Shown piece by piece: positions 14,825 to 22,509 of a DNA stretch of 64,000 bases. The DNA comes from Clostridium punense (GTDB lineage: Bacteria; Bacillota; Clostridia; Clostridiales; Clostridiaceae): positions 62,001 to 126,000 of the forward strand of contig NZ_JAGGLL010000006.1 in NCBI RefSeq assembly GCF_017874425.1, in the 5' to 3' direction. The notes below the pieces were generated by a model. It was not told the origin of the DNA, searched no databases, and saw nothing but the letters and a program-made list of their open reading frames with translations. Both the position numbers and the translations under genes were made by a program. Positions within the stretch are counted from its first letter, which is position 1; every line of letters starts with the position of its first letter.

Positions 14825-15056
14825 ACCTGTTTTATCATAAGATTACTCCAGTTTGTATGTTGCTCCAAAGGCTTAAATTCCCGCACAACGCACGGTACAT
14901 ATACAAGTTTACTTTTAAGTGCAATATCTTGTATTAACTTACTTTGCTTGGTTCTCGCTAACTACTTACGCAAGTAGCCTTATTTAAACACTAACACCCT
15001 CAAGGTTCTACCCTATGATTACATCACTTTCGCAATGTCTGGGATTCACAATAGCT
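14825..15056 (-). ncRNA. Candidate structured non-coding RNA
   Basis: A GC-richer 230-bp tract without coding potential. On the minus strand a TATAAT lies at 15063-15068. The RNA then has CCC...GGG closing a hairpin with GAAA tetraloop (ACATTGC-GAAA-GTGATGT), then GGGTAGAACCTTGAGGGTG, the hairpin CTACTT-GCGT-AAGTAG, a long arm TACAAG...CTTGTA with inner ACTT/AAGT, the hairpin CCGTGC-GTT-GTGCGG and a 3' part ending ACAGGTTGCATTG. The density of perfect GC-containing hairpins suggests a real RNA. I cannot match it to a family; raiA, 6S and OLE-type RNAs are worth testing. Confidence 0.5.
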
Positions 15057-15170
15057 ATTAATATTATAACCAAAATAAGCTTAAATATACCTACTAATTA
15101 ATACTAGTTTTTATCTATTTTCTATAGATTAAATACAACAGTTCACCTCCCTCCACTATAATTCAACTTT

Positions 15171-15212
15171 AGGCTTTCAATATGAAAATGCATTGATTTA
15201 TTTTAAAAGCCT
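15171..15212. repeat. Short palindromic repeat, AGGCTTT type
   Basis: On the minus strand AGGCTTTTAAAATAAAT starts one arm and ATTGAAAGCCT ends the other, a degenerate short relative of the MITE ends. A second copy with the same layout lies at 15519-15561, about 350 bp away. A small hairpin (TAATCA/TGATTA) follows. Confidence 0.45.
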
Positions 15213-15518
15213 TAAGGTAATCAAAGTATGATTATTGAACTTATTTATCTGCACAGCAAACATTTTCGTACATTATATTATACCACATATATTTACATAA
15301 ACCTCCTTATTTCTAAGAAGTATTACTTAATACTGTTGTTTTCACAAAAATATACCTTAATCCAATTCTATCCACTTACATATATTTTCTATTAAAATTT
15401 CTATATTTTTTCAAAAAATAATTTTTTCGACATATGTGGTAATAGTTATTATTTGGTGATAAAATTTATTATATACTAAACTCAACTTTGCTATCATATA
15501 AATAATTGAATTGGATAT

Positions 15519-15561
15519 AGGCTTTCATAATGAAAATTTTTCTTTTCATTTTCAAAAGCCT
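15519..15561. repeat. Short palindromic repeat in the iorA leader
   Basis: AGGCTTT (15519-15525) pairs with AAAGCCT (15555-15561), with TGAAAA/TTTTCA inside. Read on the minus strand it starts AGGCTTTTGAAAATGAAAA, close to the MITE terminal repeat AGGCATTTGAAAATAAAT. Confidence 0.5.
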
Positions 15562-15563
15562 TA

Positions 15564-15614
15564 GGGAAACCAATGTAGGCGTAAGCTATAAGCTAAATAC
15601 TGACTTTGGTTCCC
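15564..15614 (+). promoter_or_regulatory. Conserved leader hairpin of iorAB
   Basis: GGGAAACCAA (15564-15573) pairs with TTGGTTCCC (15606-15614), with one bulged A. The flanking words AAACCAATGTAGG and ACTTTGGTTC recur in the leader of the DUF4230 gene at 29751-29801. It could be a regulatory RNA element or part of a dispersed repeat; no terminator follows it. Confidence 0.45.
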
Positions 15615-15648
15615 AATATTAATACAAAACGGAATGGAGGAATTACTA

Positions 15649-17421
15649 TTGAGTAATAAAAAAATATTAACTGGAAACGAAGCTGTTGCAAGAGGTTTCT
15701 TCGAAGGTGGAGGAGTAATAGCCTCAAGCTACCCTGGTTCTCCTACTGTTCAAATTCTAGATAGTTTAAAGCAGTATGAGGAGATTTATAGTCAGTGGGG
15801 AACAAATGAAAAGGTAGCTATGGAAATAGCTATGGGAGGAAGTATTGCTGGTGCTCCTTCTATGGTATCTATGAAGCATGTAGGAATCAACATAGCAGCT
15901 GACCCCTTTATGACCTTTACACAAATTAAAACTAAAGGTCCTTTGCTATTAGTGGTAGGAGATGACCCAGGTCTTACTAGTTCTCAAAATGAACAGGATA
16001 GTAGATTTTATGCTAAGTTTGCAAATATACCTGTATTTGATCCTTGTAACCCACAAGAAGCTAAAGACTTTATTGTGGAAGGAATTAAAATTAGTGAAAA
16101 GTTCAACACCCCAGTAATGGTAAGACTCACCAGCAGACTATGTCACTGCAGAGGAATTGTTGAATTAAAAGATAGAGTAGCTTTTTCTTATGATGGCTTT
16201 ATAGAAGACCAAAGTAGATTTTGCATGCTACCTCCATATGCCAATGCAGCTCAACACTTTATGAAAGAAAGAATGGAAAACTTAAAAACCTTTAATAACA
16301 CATATAGTCTTAATAACCTTGAGACTAAAGGCAGTGGTACATTAATAATAACCAGTGGGATGTGTTATGAAAACTTAAAAGAACTTGATGTAAATGTGGA
16401 CATATTAAAGCTTGGAATGATTTATCCTCTTCCTATGGATTTAATAAAAGATTTATATTCTAAATATGAAAATGTCATAGTATTAGAGGAAATGCTACCA
16501 TTTATTGAAAATGAACTAAAAGTAGAAGGTTTAACGGTTATTGGTAAGGAGTTATTCCCTTTCACTGGAGAACTTACCCTTGAAACCATTAAAGCAGGAC
16601 TTATAAAAGCTAATATAATCAATGAGGAAGTTCAAGGTGTTGAAGCAGAAAAAGTTCCACCTAGAACTCCAATGCTATGCTCCGGCTGTCCTCACAGACC
16701 AATTTTCCACATTTTAAAGATGAATAAAGCTACAGTTATTGGCGATATAGGTTGCTACTCTTTAGGAATTCTAGAACCTTTTGAAGTTCACAAAACTAAC
16801 ATTAGCATGGGCGCTTCTTTAGGCATGGTTTTAGGGCTTGCAGAGGCAGAAAGTAAGATAGATAAAAATAGACCTTTAGTTGCTACTATCGGAGATGGAA
16901 CCTTCTTCCATTCAGGAATAACAGGTTTTTTACAGCTAGCTCAAACAGATAAAAACATTACTGTAATTGTTATGGATAACAGAACCACAGCTATGACTGG
17001 AGGTCAAATAACTCCTACTACTGGAGATTATTTTAAGGAAGAAGGGGGTTATACAGTAAACATTGAAGGTGTTCTTAAATCTATTGGCATTTCTGATATT
17101 ACTGTAGTAGATCAATTTAAATATAAAGAGACCAAAGAAGCAATAAATAATGCTATGAAGAGAAATGGTCTCTCAGTAATTATAACTACAAGACCTTGTG
17201 CTCTTAATTTTAAGGTTAAAAAACCTCATTACTATGTAGACGAAAATATATGTATCGGTTGTAGAAGCTGCATAAGAACTAACTGTCCTCCTATTTCAAT
17301 GAAGCTATATGATGGAAAAGATAAGAAGAACTCTTATATAGATAGCAATATGTGTGTAGGCTGCTCTGTATGTTCTCAAGTTTGTCCTGTTGGGGCAATA
17401 AAATGCAGCAAGTCAGAGTAA
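15649..17421 (+). CDS. iorA: Indolepyruvate:ferredoxin oxidoreductase, alpha subunit
   Basis: Catalytic subunit (590 aa) of the thiamine-diphosphate enzyme that oxidatively decarboxylates aryl pyruvates (indolepyruvate, phenylpyruvate, hydroxyphenylpyruvate) to aryl-acetyl-CoA with ferredoxin as acceptor, used in aromatic amino-acid fermentation. The N-terminal LTGNEAVARGFFEGG and SYPGSPT are typical. CSGCPHRP near residue 340, GDIGCYSLG near 365 and GDGTFFHSGI near 412 form the ThDP-binding half. The C-terminus carries two ferredoxin motifs, CIGCRSC near 535 and CVGCSVCSQVCPVGAI near 568. An ATG at 15634 is in frame, but it overlaps the GGAGG that is spaced for the TTG at 15649 (MSNKKILTGNEA), so TTG is chosen. 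Confidence 0.95.
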   Translation: MSNKKILTGNEAVARGFFEGGGVIASSYPGSPTVQILDSLKQYEEIYSQWGTNEKVAMEIAMGGSIAGAPSMVSMKHVGINIAADPFMTFTQIKTKGPLLLVVGDDPGLTSSQNEQDSRFYAKFANIPVFDPCNPQEAKDFIVEGIKISEKFNTPVMVRLTSRLCHCRGIVELKDRVAFSYDGFIEDQSRFCMLPPYANAAQHFMKERMENLKTFNNTYSLNNLETKGSGTLIITSGMCYENLKELDVNVDILKLGMIYPLPMDLIKDLYSKYENVIVLEEMLPFIENELKVEGLTVIGKELFPFTGELTLETIKAGLIKANIINEEVQGVEAEKVPPRTPMLCSGCPHRPIFHILKMNKATVIGDIGCYSLGILEPFEVHKTNISMGASLGMVLGLAEAESKIDKNRPLVATIGDGTFFHSGITGFLQLAQTDKNITVIVMDNRTTAMTGGQITPTTGDYFKEEGGYTVNIEGVLKSIGISDITVVDQFKYKETKEAINNAMKRNGLSVIITTRPCALNFKVKKPHYYVDENICIGCRSCIRTNCPPISMKLYDGKDKKNSYIDSNMCVGCSVCSQVCPVGAIKCSKSE

Positions 17422-17436
17422 GGGAGGAATGATTGT

Positions 17437-18015
17437 ATGAAATGCACAAATATATTAATATGCGGTGTTGGTGGCCAAGGTTTGGTTGTAACCACTACTA
17501 TAATCTCTGAAGTGGCTTTCTTAGAAGGCTACGATATTAAAACTAGTGATGTAATTGGACTTTCTCAAAGAGGAGGTTTAGTATTTGGCTCTATAAGATT
17601 TGGTGAAAAAGTGTATTCTGCTCTTATTCCCCAAGGAGAAGCAGATATTTTAATTGCTCTTGAAAAATTAGAAGGCTTAAGATGGGTTCATAATGTAAAA
17701 AAAGATGGTGTTGTAATTTTAAACAATAATACTATTTATCCAAATAGAGTTCTTATAGAAAAAGAGGAATATCCTGAGAATATTGAAGATAAAATTAAGG
17801 ACAAGGGATTAAAACTCCTACAAGTTAATGGAACAGCTATTGGAAAAGACCTTGGAAACATTAAAGTCGAAAACACTGTACTTTTAGGTGTGCTTTCTAA
17901 CTATTTACCCTTCTCAGAAGAAAGCTGGTATGAAGCACTAAGTAAAACTTTCCCTGAAAGACTTCTTCCTATCAATAAAGAAGCTTTTAACCTAGGCCGA
18001 AACCTTCCTTTTTAA
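17437..18015 (+). CDS. iorB: Indolepyruvate:ferredoxin oxidoreductase, beta subunit
   Basis: Gamma-type subunit (192 aa) that partners IorA; the dimer is required for CoA-dependent oxidation of aryl pyruvates. It starts MKCTNILICGVGGQGLVVTT, the family GVGGQG signature, followed by KTSDVIGLSQRGGLVFGSIRFG (the SQRGG motif near residue 47) and PQGEADILIALEKLEGLR. It lies 15 bp after iorA with AGGGAGG before its ATG, a typical two-gene operon. Two hairpins follow the stop. Confidence 0.95.
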   Translation: MKCTNILICGVGGQGLVVTTTIISEVAFLEGYDIKTSDVIGLSQRGGLVFGSIRFGEKVYSALIPQGEADILIALEKLEGLRWVHNVKKDGVVILNNNTIYPNRVLIEKEEYPENIEDKIKDKGLKLLQVNGTAIGKDLGNIKVENTVLLGVLSNYLPFSEESWYEALSKTFPERLLPINKEAFNLGRNLPF

Positions 18016-18045
18016 TAAATCATAACACATAACTTATTAAATTAA

Positions 18046-18089
18046 AGGGCTATGTCATAATGAATGTAAATTCATCATGACATAGCCCT
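18046..18089 (+). terminator. Hairpin after iorB
   Basis: A long stem, AGGGCTATGTCAT with ATGACATAGCCCT, and an inner ATGAAT/ATTCAT pair close a tiny loop. It lies 30 bp after the iorB stop, between convergent genes. The following T-tract is poor, so it may act in both directions. Confidence 0.7.
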
Positions 18090-18097
18090 CTATCTGT

Positions 18098-18122
18098 TAA
18101 GCAACCAAACTTTGGTTGCTTA
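18098..18122. terminator. Hairpin between iorB and the FNT gene
   Basis: TAAGCAACCAAA and TTTGGTTGCTTA form a near-perfect palindrome around one base. It lies eight bases after the end of the FNT gene (minus strand) and 80 bp after iorB. Confidence 0.6.
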
Positions 18123-18130
18123 TATTTAAA

Positions 18131-18985
18131 TTATGCTGATAACTTTTCTTGTTTCTCCACAGCTTTTTTTGATGGTATATACTTATAAATTGCCCAATAA
18201 GCTAATCCAACAAATACTGCACCACCTATTATATTTCCAATAGTAACTGGTATGATATTATTGAATATTCCCCCAACAGTTAAATGTGATAACTTTTCTG
18301 GTGCAACGTGCGATAACTCTACAAAAGCCTCACTTGACTTTGCTAATAATCCAATTGAAAAGTAATACATATTTGCAACAACGTGCTCATAACCTGAAAT
18401 TACAAAAACGAATATTGGAATAAATCCCATTAAAACTTTTCCTGCTACATCTTTTGCTGCATAGCTTCCCCATACACAGAAACAAACTATTATATTACAA
18501 AGTATTCCACTAGCTAAAGCTTGTCCAAAAGGAAGACTTGCCTTTGTAGCTGCTACTTTAATAGCATATCCACCTAATGTACCTGTAGATAGTAACCCTG
18601 CATTGAACACTAAAACTGCCACAATTATACAACCTATAAAGTTTCCTACAAAAACTAGAGTCCAGTTTTTTAACATTTGTCCTAAGGTAATCTTCTTTTC
18701 TGCAAATGCAATACTTAATAGTGCATTACCAGTGAAAAGCTCTGCTCCACAAATTAAAACAAATAATAACCCTACTGGGAACACTACTCCAGCTACAGTC
18801 TTTTGTAATCCTACATTAGTTACACTATGAGAAGCCATGGATGCACCGTATGCTCCAAGTGCAATAAAAATTCCAGCTAAGGTTGCTAGTAATAAAGTTT
18901 GCATTGATTTGTTATTTGCTTTCTTAATACCTACTTCTTCAACATAATCAGTAATTTCAGCAGGTGTTAACATTTTCTTATCCAT
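18131..18985 (-). CDS. Formate/nitrite transporter family channel
   Basis: FNT-family membrane protein (284 aa), a pentameric channel for small monovalent anions such as formate, nitrite or hydrosulfide. Six hydrophobic segments are visible. Family motifs are GAELFTGNAL near residue 82, the ASGILCNIIVCFCVW segment near 160, and GYEHVVANMYY near 198, which contains the conserved central histidine. The substrate cannot be told from sequence; formate is plausible in a fermenter, hydrosulfide is an alternative. It is transcribed alone from a consensus promoter (19075-19103). Confidence 0.9.
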   Translation of the reverse strand: MDKKMLTPAEITDYVEEVGIKKANNKSMQTLLLATLAGIFIALGAYGASMASHSVTNVGLQKTVAGVVFPVGLLFVLICGAELFTGNALLSIAFAEKKITLGQMLKNWTLVFVGNFIGCIIVAVLVFNAGLLSTGTLGGYAIKVAATKASLPFGQALASGILCNIIVCFCVWGSYAAKDVAGKVLMGFIPIFVFVISGYEHVVANMYYFSIGLLAKSSEAFVELSHVAPEKLSHLTVGGIFNNIIPVTIGNIIGGAVFVGLAYWAIYKYIPSKKAVEKQEKLSA

Positions 18986-19074
18986 TACCCTACCCCTTTC
19001 TTATTAACAAAAATACTCCTAAATTTCGTTAAATTAAACCTAAAAAATATCTATTTTTTATTAATCCATGGATA

Positions 19075-19103
19075 ATTATATTGGAGCTTATACTCTATGT
19101 CAA
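19075..19103 (-). promoter_or_regulatory. Consensus promoter of the FNT gene
   Basis: Exact TTGACA (19098-19103) and TATAAT (19075-19080) separated by 17 bp on the minus strand, the ideal vegetative promoter. The start would be near 19068, about 80 bp before the FNT start codon. Confidence 0.88.
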
Positions 19104-19123
19104 CAAAATTCTACTTGTAAAAT

Positions 19124-19192
19124 AGTAAAATAGTGCCACCCAAAGGATAAGCTAAAGGACTATCGCCCCTTATCTCCTCTATGGATGACACC
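19124..19192 (-). terminator. Terminator after the lipoprotein gene
   Basis: On the minus strand GTGTCATCC pairs with GGGTGGCAC (several G-T pairs), with GATAAG/CTTATC and AGG/CCT inside, followed by a T-rich tract. GGGTGGCAC resembles a T-box word, but no specifier arm exists and the position after a stop codon argues for termination. Confidence 0.6.
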
Positions 19193-19194
19193 TA

Positions 19195-20235
19195 CTAAAA
19201 CCACTGTATATTGTATATTTCCATTTCTTCTAACTCTAAATAATCCTGAATAAATTCATTGCCAAAGTTATTTTTTAAAACCTTTTTAAACTTTGCTAAC
19301 TGTTCTTCTGTTGGTTGTGTACTATCCTTTTTTGCTTCTCCAACCAATATAAACTCTGTCCCTTGAAGTTTATATACATACTCTTCACCCTTAATGCATA
19401 AGCTTCCTTCATTATCAAAGAAAACCTCACCTAAAACCTTAGGAGGTATTTCAATCTTCTCTGGAGTCTTTAAAGGCAGACTATCCATGTTTAGTTCTGC
19501 AACATAAAGATATTCCTTTATTTCTCCACCGTTTTTACCATAGGAAATGGTTCTAAAAGCTATCTTTTTTTCATCCTCTGAAATATCAGCAAAATGAATT
19601 TCCTCTTCTTTGTTTTTCAATTTATATATAAGCTTTTCACCTAAGTATAAATTATTATTATTTATTTCCTTATCTCCTTTGCTATAGAGATAAGTTTTAT
19701 CCTTCATCACTTTCATAAGTAAGCCTTTTACTGAATTTAACTGCTCCATAGAACTTATATCATAAATCTCATATTTCAGAACAGATGGATTAATTGCTGC
19801 TGATATTAAAATGTCTTTCTCATTAATCCATTTAAGTTCCACTATATTTTGCATTTCCAAATCTTCTATAGTAATAGTTTTGTAGTTTTTGCTTTCTAAG
19901 TTATATATAATAACTTCTATTGAGTTACTACTCTCTTCGTAAAAATACTTGAAGACTATGTTTTTTTTATCAGGACTTAAAGCCATTAGCTCCTTAAATT
20001 TTGTGGTTTCACCTATGGACTGAAGCTGCTCATACCCCTCATCATATAAATATATATTATTATGTCTTTCAAATACGGCTCTTATATGATTTTCTTCTTC
20101 TATAACTTGACTTGGCCTTTTATCTTCCTCTAGCTGCTCACTATTTTTATTGCAGGCTGCAAAGAAAAATAAAGCAATAAAACAACTGATTATTGCTGCA
20201 AGTCTTAGTAAAATTCTATTCCCTTTAAATACCAC
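19195..20235 (-). CDS. Lipoprotein with beta-propeller-like repeats
   Basis: A 346-residue predicted lipoprotein. The N-terminus has basic residues, a hydrophobic stretch and a lipobox FFAAC near residue 28, so it is probably anchored to the outer face of the membrane. The body resembles WD40/TolB-like propeller proteins: SPDKKNIVFKYFYEESS near residue 88 and SEDEKKIAFRTISYGKNGG near 205 are two such blades. No enzymatic motif is seen. It lies alone, upstream of the FNT gene but separated from it by a terminator and a strong promoter. Function unknown. Confidence 0.7.
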   Translation of the reverse strand: MVFKGNRILLRLAAIISCFIALFFFAACNKNSEQLEEDKRPSQVIEEENHIRAVFERHNNIYLYDEGYEQLQSIGETTKFKELMALSPDKKNIVFKYFYEESSNSIEVIIYNLESKNYKTITIEDLEMQNIVELKWINEKDILISAAINPSVLKYEIYDISSMEQLNSVKGLLMKVMKDKTYLYSKGDKEINNNNLYLGEKLIYKLKNKEEEIHFADISEDEKKIAFRTISYGKNGGEIKEYLYVAELNMDSLPLKTPEKIEIPPKVLGEVFFDNEGSLCIKGEEYVYKLQGTEFILVGEAKKDSTQPTEEQLAKFKKVLKNNFGNEFIQDYLELEEMEIYNIQWF

Positions 20236-20409
20236 AGAAACTCACCTTCATTCCCATTAATACCACAACATTTGTACCGCCCATTATTATACTCCTATTA
20301 ATCTTTCTCTTCAATATATGATACGTAGATTAATAATATTTAGTTTGTATAAAAATTTTTTAAAGAAAAAAATTAATTTACTCATTGCTAATTATATGGT
20401 AAATAAAAA

Positions 20410-20444
20410 AGAGTATACTTAAAAGAAGATTCTAAGTATACTCT
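20410..20444 (-). terminator. Terminator after hutU
   Basis: AGAGTATACTTA and TAAGTATACTCT form a 12-bp stem; on the minus strand the hairpin is followed by TTTTTTATTT. It lies 19 bp after the hutU stop. Confidence 0.88.
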
Positions 20445-20462
20445 TTGCTGCTTATGTTAATA

Positions 20463-22490
20463 TTATTTTTTTAAAGCTTCTTCTACTACTCTAGCTACTA
20501 AATCTCCGTCTGTGATATAAGGAAGCGTAATATGATCTGTAGTCTTATGCTTTTCATTATACTCCATACTAGTTTCTATGGAATGTGGATTTCTTGCCCA
20601 AGCTCTTCTTGCAACACCACCCATAACATCCCATGCCATGGAAGATTTAATTATATTGTCTATTCTTTCGCTTCCATCAAGTACAAGCCCAAAACCTCCA
20701 TTAATTGACTTAGAAGTTCCAACTCCTCCTCCATTATGAAGAGCAATTAGGCTCATGCCTCTAGCTGCATTTCCAGCAAAACATTGAACTGCCATTTCAG
20801 CCATCATATTACTTCCATCTTTAATATTTGAGGTTTCTCTGAAAGGAGAATCTGTTCCACTAACATCATGGTGGTCACGACCAAGCATTATTGGCCCAAC
20901 TTCACCATTTCTAACCATTTCATTAAACTTAAGGGCAATATCTATACGGCCTTGAGCATCTTGATAAAGTATTCTAGCCTCTGTACCAACTACTAGCTTG
21001 TTTTTTTCCGCATCCTTTATCCAAATATAGTTATCTCTATCCTGACCTCTTCTATTAGGATTAATGCACTCCATAGCTGCCTTATCTGTCTTAATCAAAT
21101 CCTCATGTTTTCCGCTTAAGCAAACCCATCTAAATGGACCGTATCCATAGTCAAATAGCATTGGTCCCATAATATCTTCTACATAAGAAGGATATATAAA
21201 GCCGTCTTTTTCATCTACACCATTTTTAGAAATCTCCTTACCACCGGCATCATAAACTGCTTTCATAAAGGCATTTCCATAGTCAAAGAAGTATACTCCC
21301 CTGCTATCTAGAATTTTTACAAGTTCAAAATGCTTAAGTAGAGTTTTATCCACTAGCTTTTTGAAAGTTTCTCTATCCTCTTTTAGAAGTCTTGTTCTTT
21401 CTTCAAAAGAGATTCCCACTGGAGCATAGCCTCCATCATAAGGTGCATGACAGGAAGTTTGGTCAGATAAAAGATCTATTTTAATATTATTATCTACAAT
21501 ATATTGTAGTAAATCTACTACATTTCCATGATAAGCTATAGAAATAGCTTCTTCCTTTTTAGCTTTCTCTAAAGCCACTTTGAAAATTTCTTCTAAATTA
21601 TCAGAAGCCATTGAAACCCAGCCTTGATCTAATCTAGTTTTTATTCTTGAATAATCAACTTCCGCAACGATTCCTACTCCATTTGCAATTTCAATAGCTT
21701 TAGGTTGAGCGCCACTCATACCTCCAAGCCCTGAGGTTACAAATATCTTTCCTCTTAAATCTCCATCATCAGCTACTCCAAGCTTTAATCTTCCTGCATT
21801 AAGTATGGTATTGAAAGTTCCATGAACAATTCCTTGAGGTCCTATATACATCCAGCCTCCCGCAGTCATTTGTCCATAGTTTGCAACTCCAAGCTGCGTA
21901 GCAAGATGGAAATCTTTCGGATTGTCAAACATACCAATCATAAGACCATTAGTATTGATAACTCTTGGTGCAGTTTTAGAGCTTCTAAATAATCCTAGAG
22001 GATGCCCACTTTCTAAAACTAAAGTTTGCTCATCAGTGATATTTTCTAAGTACTTCATTATAAGTCTATATTGCATCCAATTTTGGCAAACTTGGCCTGT
22101 TTCTCCATAAGTAACAAGCTCATAAGGATATAATGCTACCTCAAAGTCTAGGTTATTGTCTATCATAACTTGGAAGGCTTTTCCCTCTAAGCATTTTCCT
22201 TTATACTCGTTGATTGGCTTACCATAAAGTCTTCCTTCAGGTCTAAATCTATATCCATAAATTCTTCCTCTAGTAACTAGTTCCTCCATAAACTCTGGAG
22301 CTAGCTCTTCATGATATTTCTCTGGAATATAGCGAAGGGCGTTTTTTAGTGCTAACTCTGCTTGAGCTTTAGTTAAAGTAAAGCCTCTATCTGGTGCTCT
22401 TCTAATTCCTTCAATAAACTTAGGCATTTTTGGTAGTTCATCATCTAATTTTATTACCATTGCATTTTCAATACTCATATTATTCATCAT
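20463..22490 (-). CDS. hutU: Urocanate hydratase
   Basis: Urocanase (675 aa), converting urocanate to imidazolonepropionate with NAD+ as an electrophilic cofactor, in histidine degradation. The family signature NYGQMTAGGWMYIGPQGIVHG lies near residue 203 (quoted in part), the LLSDQTSCHAPYDGGYAP block near 340, and FRWVCLSGKHED near 455 likely carries the catalytic Cys. It is about 100 residues longer than the Bacillus or Pseudomonas enzymes, the long form seen in clostridia and some other anaerobes. GGGGAGG precedes the ATG. It is second in a two-gene operon after an M29-like aminopeptidase. HutH, HutI and HutG are not in the window, so the rest of the pathway must be elsewhere. Confidence 0.95.
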   Translation of the reverse strand: MMNNMSIENAMVIKLDDELPKMPKFIEGIRRAPDRGFTLTKAQAELALKNALRYIPEKYHEELAPEFMEELVTRGRIYGYRFRPEGRLYGKPINEYKGKCLEGKAFQVMIDNNLDFEVALYPYELVTYGETGQVCQNWMQYRLIMKYLENITDEQTLVLESGHPLGLFRSSKTAPRVINTNGLMIGMFDNPKDFHLATQLGVANYGQMTAGGWMYIGPQGIVHGTFNTILNAGRLKLGVADDGDLRGKIFVTSGLGGMSGAQPKAIEIANGVGIVAEVDYSRIKTRLDQGWVSMASDNLEEIFKVALEKAKKEEAISIAYHGNVVDLLQYIVDNNIKIDLLSDQTSCHAPYDGGYAPVGISFEERTRLLKEDRETFKKLVDKTLLKHFELVKILDSRGVYFFDYGNAFMKAVYDAGGKEISKNGVDEKDGFIYPSYVEDIMGPMLFDYGYGPFRWVCLSGKHEDLIKTDKAAMECINPNRRGQDRDNYIWIKDAEKNKLVVGTEARILYQDAQGRIDIALKFNEMVRNGEVGPIMLGRDHHDVSGTDSPFRETSNIKDGSNMMAEMAVQCFAGNAARGMSLIALHNGGGVGTSKSINGGFGLVLDGSERIDNIIKSSMAWDVMGGVARRAWARNPHSIETSMEYNEKHKTTDHITLPYITDGDLVARVVEEALKK

Positions 22491-22509
22491 AAAGTTATCC
22501 TCCCCAAAA

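Noticed and set aside
19124-19192. T-box leader, suggested by GGGTGGCAC on the minus strand
   Set aside because: It lies after the stop codon of the lipoprotein gene, is fully paired in a terminator-like stem, and the FNT promoter begins downstream of it.
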